From positions 434,001 through 498,000 of the forward strand of contig JAMXDE010000041.1 in the NCBI GenBank assembly GCA_026770025.1: a stretch of 64,000 bases of DNA, in the 5' to 3' direction. Positions 11,015 through 21,610 of this stretch are shown here, one piece after another. The first letter of the stretch is position 1. Every line of letters starts with the position of its first letter. The DNA is from Craspedostauros australis (lineage: Eukaryota; Bacillariophyta; Bacillariophyceae; Mastogloiales; Achnanthaceae). The notes under the pieces are model-generated. The model was given only the letters and a program-made list of their open reading frames with translations. It was not told the origin of the DNA and searched no databases. The position numbers and the translations under genes are program-made.

Positions 11015-12652
11015 TTAAGGTGCCATTGGGGTTGTTGCCTTTGGGCGTCTGAGTGAGCGTTTGGTGTTTCTCTTCGGGGTCGCAGAGGTGGCAGAGTTCT
11101 GTTGTTTGGGGCACAACACAGTTGCAGTGTTCATGACAAAAGACACTGGATCAGTATCGTTGCCTTCGGTCTTCACGTTGTATCCAAAGTTTGTGTTGAT
11201 CTCAGTGCACTCGAGCGGATCTTCGTCATGCGCAACATCTTTGTATTGCTCGAAGCGGTCAACGAAGTTCGGTACCACCTTGGACGGGAACAGTTTGCGC
11301 ACCTTGACAAACATGAAGCCATCAGACACAGGGAAGTCCGTGCTTGTTGCTTCAAACAATTTGTCATAGTACAGCTGCACTCCAGCCTGCTCCTTGGAGA
11401 ACATCTTGGCCACTTCATGCTTGCTGTCCTGTGTGTTCTCATCTGTCTGTGGCAAGTAAGTTGCTGCATCGAAAAATCGCACATCGACCTTGAGGGAGAG
11501 CTCCAAGAATTGCCGTGCACTCTCCTCCACAATTTGGAATGCCACATTCTCCCAGTGCATGAGGTACGGGCAGTGGTAGTGGATTGAAAAGCCACGACGC
11601 TGATCAGCTTGATTCGCAGTTTTGGTTGGTTCGTCCACACTGATGGGGATAAGATGCAGGCCCCCCAAGACGAGGGCCTTGAATTCCTGGCCCAATGGGT
11701 TGACGGTCATCTTCTTCATACTTTTTGTCAATTCGCCGACTTCGCCAAAATCAATCTTCCTTGGCTCCAATTCGTGTTCGCTGGTGTTCGCTGGTTGGCT
11801 GGTGTTGGTGGTGGTGGTTGTGTCGCGATGGTCCTCCTCGAAACGCGCGCGCTTGTTGGATGGATTGGCTTGTGGTGGCGCTGTCACCAAAAGGGTGTCA
11901 ACGAGCGTCTCAGAAAAACGAACAACAGGAGAATGAACGGATCTGGCTGCTGCGATCTGTGTGCTGGCTTGAGGATCTGGTTCAAAGGATGCCTCAGAGA
12001 TGGGACTTCCAAGAGTTGTGAGATGCCCTGGAGTGAGGTCTGCGTTGTTGTTATTGTTATTGTTGCTGTTGTTGTTGTTGGTAGTGGTGCTGGTGGTGCC
12101 ACTATCAAGATCGATGCTCTCCAAGCTGATATCACTTTCGTGATCGTTGTCAACGAAGCTCTCGTCGTCGTCGTCGTCGCTCTCTCCAAATGCGTCGCCT
12201 GGTTGAATGGCCAAGCCACTGCGCTCTGTTGCTGTGATGTCCTTGTTCCTGTCTGGTGTAGCAGGGAGGCCAGCTCGGCGTTTGAAGTCAGTTGGCAGGC
12301 CTGAACGAGAATGGAAGCAGTAGCAGCAGCAGCAGCAGCATGTGAGTTTGATCAGGCATGCTCGTGACACAGCAATCCAACTCGTGTACTTACGCTGATT
12401 CTTCCCTTCCCTGTGTAGCTTGAGACGATTGATGCAGCTTCTGAAGTTGCCACGCAGGTTGTTGCGGTTGTAGTTCTTGCCTGGTGGTGCCTGGATCCAG
12501 TCAGGATGGTTGGTGATGAACTGTTTGAAGTTGGGGGCGATTTCGTTGCGGAAGAGACCACCGATGATGTACGCTGCGTCGTCGCTGGTACCTTTCCACT
12601 CGGTGTATGGTTTCTGTGACGGATTATCAGCTGCTGGTGTTGTGGGAGCCAT
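11015..12652 (-). CDS. Unrecognised 514-aa protein, two exons
   Basis: The model is exon 12394-12652 (ATG at 12652), intron 12301-12393, exon 11015-12300, giving 514 residues. The intron is a GTAAGT..TTCAG intron of 93 nt. Because 93 is a multiple of three and contains no stop, the unspliced message would also be open; the intron encodes a Cys run from a CAG repeat read on the opposite strand. The N-terminal 85 residues form a compact basic region with 'DDAAYIIGGLF', 'PDWIQAPPGKNYNRNN' and 'INRLKLHREG'. The middle is low complexity (Asp, Ser, Thr and Asn runs). The last 200 residues look folded. A DNA- or RNA-binding role is possible from the basic N-terminus, but I do not recognise the family. 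Confidence 0.7.
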   Translation of the reverse strand: MAPTTPAADNPSQKPYTEWKGTSDDAAYIIGGLFRNEIAPNFKQFITNHPDWIQAPPGKNYNRNNLRGNFRSCINRLKLHREGKNQRKYTSWIAVSRACLIKLTCCCCCCYCFHSRSGLPTDFKRRAGLPATPDRNKDITATERSGLAIQPGDAFGESDDDDDESFVDNDHESDISLESIDLDSGTTSTTTNNNNSNNNNNNNADLTPGHLTTLGSPISEASFEPDPQASTQIAAARSVHSPVVRFSETLVDTLLVTAPPQANPSNKRARFEEDHRDTTTTTNTSQPANTSEHELEPRKIDFGEVGELTKSMKKMTVNPLGQEFKALVLGGLHLIPISVDEPTKTANQADQRRGFSIHYHCPYLMHWENVAFQIVEESARQFLELSLKVDVRFFDAATYLPQTDENTQDSKHEVAKMFSKEQAGVQLYYDKLFEATSTDFPVSDGFMFVKVRKLFPSKVVPNFVDRFEQYKDVAHDEDPLECTEINTNFGYNVKTEGNDTDPVSFVMNTATVLCPKQQNSATSATPKRNTKRSLRRPKATTPMAP

Positions 12653-13076
12653 GATCTCGAAATGTGAGGCTTGCAACTTGCCTACACCTTTGCTCTGCTC
12701 ACACGCAGTGGCAACACAAGACAACCCTCAGATGGCAGTGCTGTCCGAATCAGCCAAGCTCCACATCAGCTGCTGTCATTGCTGCTCATTCGTTTCAAAC
12801 CGCAGTCCTGTCAACTAATTCAAAACAGCGATCAACAGCAACTGTCACTTCCGGATACAAACTGCAGGATGCCTACTTTGGATGCCAGGCAGACTACGAG
12901 TGAGCAACACGATCAACAATTCAGTTGGTACATCTACACACACTATTCAAGGCCAAGATTGGCATTCATCGATGCGTCCATCGGCAGTTTTCCCCGCGCG
13001 CCGACGGAGGGGTGGGCTGTGGGAAGCAAAATGTGAGTTTGGGAAAATGTGGACACGCATGCCAAATGAGAAGTGT
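12653..13076. other. Upstream region of the 514-aa gene
   Basis: This is probably the 5' leader and promoter side of the minus-strand gene. The reading frame is open upstream of ATG 12652 but starts only at a TTG. No other feature is supported. Confidence 0.4.
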
Positions 13077-13365
13077 CGCATGGGAAAAAATAACGTTCCA
13101 TGGGAAATTTGTCTTCATGCATGGTATATTTCTGTGTTCCCATGGGAGCGCAGCGTTCCGTTTTCCCATGTGTTTGAGACGTACGTAGCTGGCAGTACAG
13201 TTTATACGATCGATTGTCTTGGACTCCGTGGGAAACAATGCATCAAAATTCCCACGCGACAGCCTCGATTTCCCATGGAATCGATTCGTTTTCCCATGGA
13301 GCAAGCCCGTTCTCCCATGCGGCTGGCTCGTTTTCCCACGCGGCTGGCTCGTTTTCCCATGTGGA
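13077..13365. repeat. CCCATG-rich array with 21-bp minisatellite
   Basis: Between about 13258 and 13365 a 21-bp unit (core cgttttcccatg plus ggctggct-like filler) is repeated five to six times. The same core tttcccatg or its complement catgggaaa recurs irregularly from 13078 upstream. Because 21 is a multiple of three, several frames stay open and read as 7-residue repeats on both strands. No frame has an independent sign of being coding. Confidence 0.8.
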
Positions 13366-14283
13366 TGACACGATTCCTTCGCATGCCTCCTCCCAGTTGT
13401 CCATGTGAGACAAATCCATCAAATCACAAACAACAACAAATCCACGCCACATTTTGATGTGGCCCACCCGAAAACCCACCGCTCGCAACACCCGATGCTG
13501 CGCGGAGCACAATCCAGCTGAACCATCAGTACAGCACCATGCAGGACATCCCACACACTGCGAGACCTGGCACACAAGCATGCTTGCAACAACATAACTT
13601 GTACGAATGCTCTTATGCATGTATGTATAGTTGTATTATGTTTCAATTTGAATACTAGTAGTTGCAACTGTCCGTGGGAGGCTGCGAATTCGTGTGGACA
13701 GGCATGGCAAGAGGAGAGTGCTTGTTTGGTACAGATGCAGCTGTTCGTTGTTGTGTTGCTGCTGCATGTGGCGACATGGTGGTTATCCCTGAATGTATGC
13801 TGTGATCTAGCCCAGCGATGTTGGCTCGCCAATACAGTATCGCAGATCAGAGTAGAATACAGCGAGTACTCGTAGTCACATGTGATGATCGTGAGCTACT
13901 CGGCCAATCAACTGATCCGAGCCGACAGAGCGAAAGAGATGACAACGTGGCAGCCATCGTTTGCAACTGTATCATGTCAGCAGCAGCTAGATCCACGATA
14001 CGTACAAGCACAGTGGGTCACCAGGCAAGCTTGCAACAACATCAATCCAAGCACACTCCAACAGCAGTGTCGGTGTTGACCGTGCTCATTGCATCATTAC
14101 CACAACAGTTGGATAGCATCAACATCACAGTACCATCCACAGTGACATCAACTCCATCAGTAGCATCAGCACCACCACCACCAACAACAACAGGAAAAGG
14201 ACGAGGCAACAGCAGTGCAGTTGCAGCAACGAGCCGCAGACCAACTGATCGAACGAAAAGCAACATCGCTTGCAACAAGCATC
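13366..14283. other. Spacer before the transposase gene
   Basis: This is Thr/Ser/His-coding low-complexity sequence with CAA, CAG and ACC-rich runs. An open frame from about 13818 leads toward the transposase and could include a 5' exon. A GTGAGT directly after the ATG at 14284 could be a splice donor. I see no other gene. Confidence 0.4.
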
Positions 14284-15426
14284 ATGGTGAGTTTTGTGAT
14301 GGGTGTTTGTTTGTGTGGCGACGTGATGTCCTGTGCGGAGCTTGATGTGTCGAGGCAAAGCGCAGCGACCCGAAACACAACCTCACACGAACCCTTTGTT
14401 GTCTGCCGCACAATGCTGCACTCTGCTGCTTTTGACTGTGACGCGGCGCACTTGTGGAACAATCAATCAAAGCGCTACGACTTGAAAGACATAACCAGAA
14501 TCGGATTGGACATTGTGGGGCATAATGCGTCGTATGACCCAGCGAAACCAGCAACACAAACAAAATTTATCTCTCTGTACGGGCTTTCTCCGCGCATGTG
14601 CCTAGTTATGTGGAGCTATGCTCGTGGTGTCCCGAAATGTCATCCCAAGCATTTGTATTGGACCTTGTACTTCTTGCGACACTACGATTGTGTTCTTGCG
14701 CTGTCATCGAAAATGTCTGCAGACCCCAAAACGCTTAAGAAGTGGATTTGGCTTCTGATGGATGAAGTTCAGAAGGGATACAAAGGCGTGGTAAGTGCAG
14801 AACACCCTTCCGATTGATACATCTCATGATAACACTTACATAACGACGACTCACATCACCTTTTTGAATACTTATGCTGTCGCTAATTTGTACAACAGAT
14901 TAAATGGAGGAATCGCTTGAAGAATGACAAACAGCGAACGTGCAAAGTCACAGTGGATGGGACTGACTTTCGCATCCTCGAACCTCAGCCCTTTTCGAAG
15001 AAGTGGTACAGTCACAAATACAAGGGCGCTGGTCTGCGGTACGAGGTGGCGATTTGCATTCAAACTGGTGACATCGTTTGGTGCCATGGTCCATTCCCTT
15101 GTGGTGAATGGCCTGACCAAAAGATCTTCAACCGTTCGCTCGCGGGGAAACTTGCTCCTGGTGAAATGGTGGAAGCGGATGGAGGGTACGGCGGCCCTCT
15201 CGTACGCAAACCAAAGGACTACGTTACTCACGCAGACAGGGATGGCAAGAAGCAAGCAAGAGCAAGACACGAAACCATCAATCGTCTCTTCAAGAAATGG
15301 AAGATCTTGTATGAACCATTTCGCCACAACATGAAGCTTCACAAGACAGTGTTCAAGGTGGTTGCCATGATCACACAGCTGTCCATTGATGAAGGCTTCT
15401 TCCAGCCTTTCCAAGTCAGTTACTAG
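14284..15426 (+). CDS. DDE-superfamily transposase, apparently intact
   Basis: The model is exons 14284-14790 and 14899-15426, joined over a 108-nt GTAAGT..CAACAG intron; it gives 344 residues. The catalytic half shows 'VTVDGTDFRI', 'SHKYKGAGLRYEVAICI' with 'TGDIVW.HGPFPCGEW', then 'VEADGGYGG' and 'ARHETINRLFKKW'. The spaced acids near residues 189, 263 and 294 fit the DDE triad of PIF/Harbinger-like (DDE_Tnp_4) enzymes. The N-terminal half holds the helical region that precedes the catalytic core in these proteins. The start is uncertain because GTGAGT follows the ATG directly. No stop or frameshift is seen. I did not find terminal inverted repeats, so it may be an active copy, an immobile copy or a domesticated gene. 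Confidence 0.82.
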
Positions 15427-15987
15427 AGAGACGGCGACTAAACAAGTAGAGCAGACCAGAGTAATTGGTTGTACACGTATGAACAATGCATCGCGCAGGA
15501 GACCCATTTTGCCTGTCGTTGTTCTCATTTTTTGTTTGTGTGGTTGCCAATTCGAATGAATCCCGTTGGGTCTTTGTTTTTAGACCTGAGGGAAATTATC
15601 TATATTACCATGGCTCCCTGGAACAGCTGCGAAACGAAGACCAACCGAGACAACCGTCAATCCGCGGAAGGGCACAGTTCTCAAGTTGGGATACGATTGC
15701 TTCCACCTCATCGCGAGACCCCAGCACGCGCAACTGCAACCATTGCGGAAAAGCGACCTCCGCTTGGGCACAACAGAACCAGCAACGAAGGGCTGCACTT
15801 ATCGTAGCTCGCAGGGAGGCCAGGTCAGCCACACAGCCATACTTCACAAACACAACTCAACAACGAAGCATAACCATCATACTTGTAGAATACCATACAA
15901 GGAGCAACCATCGCGATACTTCTCTCCAGAACCATTGACCACCTCTGGACTACAACCTTCCATCCACAACGTCGCCACTGCCTTATC
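15427..15987. other. Upstream flank of the first receptor gene
   Basis: An open frame of 150 codons at 15486-15938 shows no known motif and is probably chance. The last 150 bases (from about 15840) resemble the region before the second receptor gene (19280-19452), sharing an 'acacaa..caac.aagca.aaccatcat' stretch and a near-identical 'gccactg.cttatc' before the ATG. This marks the left part of the tandem duplication. Confidence 0.55.
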
Positions 15988-18430
15988 ATGGCGACTCTCC
16001 CACTATGGCAATACATCGTCGTCACCCTTGCACTCGCTGTGACGAGCCTGCTGTCGTTGGCGAGCAGCACGATCATGATCATCCTGGTCAATCGGGATCT
16101 CAGCAAGATCTACCACAGGATCCTGCTGTGCGTGTCGCTAAGCAACGCTATCTTCTCCCTCCTCAAGATAGTCCAGCCGTTCATGCTGCCGGAAGATCGG
16201 GTGGAAGGTCGGCCGCTTGCCATGGGAAACGACATGACGTGCTCGCTGTCTGGCTTCATCTACACCACCTCGGCAACAGCAACAGCGTGTTACACCGCAT
16301 TCATATCCATCAACTTCCTCCTCCAGCTCAAGTACAAGTGGACGGAGGAGATGGTCGTGAAAAGGATCGAGCCGTTCTATCACAGTGTCACCATCATCTA
16401 CATTGTGGGGGTCTCTGGATTCGCCTGGGTCATGGAATCGTACAATCCACTCTCGTTGGTGGGTATCTGTTACATCTCAGAGTACCCAGATGGATGCATC
16501 AACGAGGACGATGTGGAATGCGAGCGAGGCGGGGCAATATCGGCTGCCATCGGTAGAATGGGTTCTGTATCGGTGCTCATCATCGCCATCGTCGGCTTTG
16601 TGTGCACATACATGCTGCACCGCACAGTCAGGCAGACCCTCTCAAGAGGCATGCGCCATTCCATGACGACGTCTGCGATGGTGCAGCAGCAACAGGAACG
16701 CAAGCGTATTGTCACGCGACAGTGCGTGCTGTACTGTCTGTAAGTTGAACATGGGTGGACTCCATATCTATGGTACACTCTGCTTGTATTATATTCCATG
16801 TCCTTGGAGGAGATGCAAAGCCTGTTTGTCTGTATGCGTGCGTGCGTGCGTGGGCATCCGTTTGGTGCAGGGTTGCCTTGCGCCACTGCCACTATTGATT
16901 CTCTGATCATCGTCGTCATCTCACGCGCGCATCAACTGACAACCTCTATCACATTCGTACCAATCCATTGCTCCATCCACATATAATACGTCTCAACACA
17001 CCACACTGTATCACGATGCATCGCCATTACAGGGTGTACGCCAACTCGATGTTTTGGAACATCCTCACGCAGATTCTCATCAGCGCGTTCCATGTGGAGG
17101 ACTACCTCGGCAATCCGGCAGTCTTTGTGTATCTCTTTCTCGCCAGCATCTGCATATCCCTCAATGGCGTGCTCAACCTCATCATCTTCGTGTCGCCGCG
17201 GTATCAGCAGTGGCGAAATGCGCTGCCTAATGAACCGGCGACCTACATCCTGCGATGTGCCCTGTCGGACCAGGAGTTGCCAAAGCGCGAGTCAAGGATT
17301 CATCAGTACTCTGGTTCTACTCGAACGGGCTGCAAGTTACCACCGAATGGCAAGATACCTCCGCACACCATGTCGAGCATCGCGACCACCAGCACGAGGC
17401 ATGGAGACAGCGATGAGCAGCGTTTCTCGCACTACGAACACTCGGATCGGCTGTATCGCGGCAGCATCGGCTTGGGCACACCCGCTATGCAGCATGAGAA
17501 CAACTTCAATGATGATACCGAGATGTTGGATATTGCGGATGTTGAACCCGATATCCGGCGGGACGACAACAACGGTGGTGACGATGACGAGGATGACAGA
17601 TGCAATGATGCTGAAGCCAGTGCCAAAGTTACGGATGCCTTGGAGAGGCGACAAACCGCTACACCGTCCGACGAGGAATCCGAGACTGCCACGCTGTCGT
17701 GATACCAGCGTCACGATTGATCCGTGCAGATGCTTCGAGAGATCTATTTTTGTACATTCGGGCAACATGCACGATGCCACCAGGTCAGAGTCTTGGTTCG
17801 GTTTGCTCCATACTGCCCCACGTGACTGTCACAACACGCGTCATCGCCATGTCCATTTTCCTTCCATTTCGCTTCATGCCCCATGCATGGAAGTACATGG
17901 AATACCTCCTCCGTGTTTGCATTTGCACCAATTCAACACATCCACGATGGATGTAGGCTCCGTTTCTGCCTTCACGGGAAAAGCAGGGACTGTCTGTAGG
18001 GTAAAAAAGCGTCCAGCAATGGTGTCTGTATTAACTATTATATTAATGTAGAATAGAGTAAGTCGGGTAAGTTGGTCCATGCCAGGAATTCGTCGGAATC
18101 GACGGAGTCCAAGTATGGGCAGCGTTCCTGCCACAATGCATTCCGGCGACGCAGGGTGGACTCTTCTGCAATGATCATTACTTCCACAATCGGCGCTTCC
18201 CTATCCACAATGGCTGTACTCGCAAACGCGACGAAAGGCGAGCTCTGACGCAATCCATCAACCGTACTCGCGCTCGTACTCGAGGTTGCCCGAACACTTG
18301 ATCCTCCAGCCGCGATCAACTACGACTACGAATTCCTCCTAGAACAGCCAGGCGTCTCCACCCGATGCAGCCACATCGTTACAAATCAACAACGTGATGA
18401 AACCGTCGCTGCAGCGATGTAGTGGCTGAA
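15840..18430 (+). repeat. Receptor tandem duplication, copy 1
   Basis: Similarity to copy 2 covers the 5' flank, both exons and the 3' flank. In the 3' flank, phrases such as 'gagatctatttttgtac.ttcgg' (17740) and 'cacccgatgca.cc' (18358) pair with 21283 and 21540. An extra stretch of roughly 300 bases (about 17950-18290) is present only in this copy. The edges are estimates by eye. Confidence 0.7.
15988..17702 (+). CDS. Seven-helix G-protein-coupled receptor, copy 1
   Basis: Exons 15988-16739 and 17033-17702 join over a 293-nt GTAAGT..TTACAG intron to encode 473 residues. Exon 1 encodes five hydrophobic helices: after the start 'MATLPLWQY', around 'YHRILLCVSL', after 'MTCSLSGF', around 'VTIIYIVGVSGFAW', and around 'SVLIIAIVGFVCTYML'. 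A Cys-containing extracellular loop ('CYISEYPDGCINEDDVECE') lies before helix five. Exon 2 supplies helices six and seven, ending 'NLIIFVSPRYQQWRNALP'. A long, hydrophilic, acidic cytoplasmic tail follows. The style resembles the cAMP-receptor/secretin-like receptors expanded in diatoms. The ligand and G protein are unknown. It is paired in tandem with a close paralogue. Confidence 0.88.
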
Positions 18431-19452
18431 TGGGGCAACAAGAAGATGGTGGCCACGCGCCTACGTATTAAACGTGTTCCAGGCATAGCAATACTGTTGG
18501 CATACGATTTCAAATCCAACGATATCCTCTTGGCATAAAGACGGACCACAGCAGAGGGGAGAGAGAGAGAGAGAGTGAGTGAGAACAAATGGCAGGGATT
18601 TTATTGTTTTCATATGTGTATTGGTATGCATAGCTCGTCGCAGAGGCGGGTGCAATAGATTGATCTGCAGAAGCAGCAACGCAGAAGAGTTCAAGAAATG
18701 TGAATGGCACTGACTAGCTTCAGTTTCGTAGCCTATATTGCGTCATGGAAGTGTTCGTGATTGGACCATGCATCAATCACACCAGGGATACTATGTGAAA
18801 TATCGTTGAAGTGCAAAAGCCTCGTTTTTGATAATAATACAGATGTCACATGCGAAACCAGATTTCTTTTGAGGTTTTCCGGATTGAAACAGTCATTTGC
18901 AACATTCCTTGGGCAGGCTTCATGTTGCTAACAACTGACTGAAGTGTCAAAGAATGGCGTGGTTATGCGCTAACAGGCATTTTGCTGTCACCGACAAATT
19001 GTGTCATCGAGAATCGCAATGGCGAACCAAATGTTGAAGTTCCTTCGATTTACACGAACTCCAGGAACAGTAGCACTCTCCAGGAAGGCCGAGAAACACC
19101 AATCCTCTCCTCCTGTTCCTCTTCTGGGAAAGCCAAAGAAGAGGAACACCAACACCAACCTTGGAATGGCGACCACTCGCGGTGGACACCACGCAGCAAC
19201 AACAACAGCAACATGAGCAGCAACATGAGCAGCAATAAGAGGCGGTACCACAGGAGCTTACTCCATCCCACAGCTCGCGCTCGTACTTCACCAACACAAT
19301 TCGACGACAAAGCACAACCATCATAGAATACGTTCCAGACAACTGGCAACCACTGCATGGTGATACCTCTGCTGCACCAATACTGACAGCTTTCATTGAC
19401 CATCAACCTTCAGGCGACAGATTCTCATCGACAACGTTGCCACTGACTTATC
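17703..19452. other. Spacer between the two receptor genes
   Basis: This spacer holds the 3' flank of copy 1, a copy-1-specific insertion at about 17950-18290, a (GA)n run at about 18557-18574, and from about 19280 the 5' flank of copy 2. Short open frames near 19001 begin 'MSSRI.M.NQ', similar to one at 10569, but there is no further support for a gene. Confidence 0.45.
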
Positions 19453-21610
19453 ATGGCGACTCTTCCGCTTTGGCAATACATCACCATCACGCTCGTGTCC
19501 GTCGTGGCGAGCCTGTTGTCGTTGGCGAGCAGCACGATCATGATCATCCTGGTCAAACGAGATCTCAGCAAGATCTACCACAGGATCCTGCTATCCATGG
19601 CATTGGGTGATATCATGTTCTCTTTCTTCAAGATAGTCCAGCCGTTCATGCTGCCGGAAGATCGGGTGGAAGGTCGGCCGCTTGCCATGGGCAACGACAT
19701 GACGTGCTCGCTGTCTGGCTTCATCTACACCACTTCGGTAGCGGCAACAGCGTCTTACACCGCATTCGTATCCATCAACTTCCTCCTCCAGATCAAGTAC
19801 AAGTGGACAGAAGAGATGGTTGTGAAAAGGATCGAGCCGTTCTATCACAGTTTCACCATCATCCTCAGTGTGGGAGTCTCCGGATCTGCTTGGGCTACGG
19901 AATCTTACAGTCCGATACAACTGACGGGCACGTGCTACATCACAGACTACCCAGACGGATGCATCAACGACAATGATGTGGAATGCGAGCGAGGAGGGGC
20001 GATCTCGGCCGCCATTGGCAGGATAGGTTCCGTATCGGTGCTCATCATCGCCATCGTCGGCTTCGTGTGCACATACATGTTGCACCGCACAGTCAAACAA
20101 ACTCTCTCAAGAGGCATGCGGCATGCCATGACGACGTCTGCGATGGTGCAGCAGCAACAGGAACGCAAGCGCACTGTTACACGGCAGTGCGTGCTGTATT
20201 GTTTGTAAGTTCAAAGCAGGCATACCATACTAGTACGGTCACATACGTGTGCTACGTCTTCTGCTCGTATGTCCTTTGCGGCGACGCAAAGACTATCTGT
20301 ATGCGCGCGTACCTTCATGGTGGATGATTCGCTTGCGCTGCTTGGACTTGCCTCATCACGTGAAATAAGTGATTTTCACTCGATGGCGATGAGCTCTACT
20401 ATACGAGGACAACCATTGTTTCTCTGATCAACATCTCTCACTCACATCTCAACTCCTGTTCTCCGTGATATTTGTATCACTCCACATCGCATCACACAAC
20501 TCGATTCAACATGCACACGTGGATCTGTCCCACCATTCGTTCCGATACGCCGCACTATGGCACGTTGAATTGCCATGACAGGGTATACCTCAATTGGATG
20601 TTTTGGAACCTCCTCACGCAGATTCTCATCAATGCGTTCCAGGCAGAAGACCACCTCGGTCATCCAGCCGTCTTCGTGTATCTCTTCCTCGTCAGCACCT
20701 GCATATCCATGATTGCACCGCTCAACCTCATCATCTTCGTATCGCCGCGGTATCAGCAGTGGCGAAATGCGCTGCCAAATGAACCAGCAACGTACATCCT
20801 GCGATGTGCCCTCTCGGATGAGGAGCTGCCAAAGCGCGAGTCGAGGATTCATCAGTCCTGTGGTTCTGCTCGAACAGGGTGCAAGATGCCACCGCACAGC
20901 AATTCCCGCATCGCCACCACCAGTATGAGGCAGGGAGACAGCGGTGAACAGCGTTTCTCACACCACGTCAAATCGGATGAGCTGTATCGCAGCAGCATCG
21001 GTCTGGAACCAGCCGACATGGAGCATCAGAAGAGCTTCAATGATGACACGAATATGTTGGATGTTGCGGATGTTGAATCCAACATCCGACACAGCAACAG
21101 CAGCAACAACGATGGTGACGACGCGTATGACAAATGCAACGATGGTGGGACCAATGTCAAAGTTACTGACGGTTTCGGAAGACGGCAAGCCATCACATCG
21201 TCCGAGGAGGAATCCGAGGCTACTGAATCGTCGTGATGCTCTCATCATGATTGATCCACACGTTTGCGGAAACCTCGAGAGATAGACTTCGTACGTTCGG
21301 TGTGCGCACGACGCTCCAAGAGGCTAGAGACTCGGTTTGTTTACTCTCCTCTACTCCAAGCTACACCCCGCATCACCAACACAGCACAAGGCATCACATT
21401 TCCACCTTCAATACATTTCGTTCCGCGTCACGTACATACATGTATAATCCATCTTTGTATTTGAACCACTCTTGAAGACTTGATCCATCACCAACAGAGG
21501 GCAACCACGGATTCCTCCCAAAATGATATAGACGTCTTCACCTGATGCAACCGTCCCCTTCCAAATCAACAAAGGCGTGGAACCGCCGTCACGACGGCCA
21601 ACAAGAAGCC
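19280..21610 (+). repeat. Receptor tandem duplication, copy 2
   Basis: This is the counterpart of 15840-18430 and includes the second receptor gene with both flanks. Exon 1 has exactly the same length in both copies (752 nt). The introns differ in length (293 versus 377 nt) and the tails have diverged. Confidence 0.7.
19453..21236 (+). CDS. Seven-helix G-protein-coupled receptor, copy 2
   Basis: Exons 19453-20204 and 20582-21236 join over a 377-nt GTAAGT..TGACAG intron and encode 468 residues. The first 250 residues are nearly the same as in copy 1, including the 'PEDRVEGRPLAMGNDMTC' loop. Differences cluster in helix two ('SMALGDIMFSFFK' against 'CVSLSNAIFSLLK'), in the loop and helix around the fourth segment, and in the cytoplasmic tail. 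The 'VSPRYQQWRNALPNEPATYI' junction after helix seven is unchanged. The change pattern suggests the same coupling with a shifted ligand or signalling tail, which is inference. Both reading frames are clean, so both copies are probably expressed. Confidence 0.88.

Noticed and set aside
13243-13620. 7-residue repeat proteins read from the minisatellite
   Set aside because: A 21-bp unit keeps every frame open on both strands, so openness is not evidence of coding.
10569-19090. Similar 'MSSRI.M.NQ' openings at 10569 and 19001
   Set aside because: The similarity covers only about 35 bases and neither frame continues into a recognisable protein; left as unexplained short similarity.
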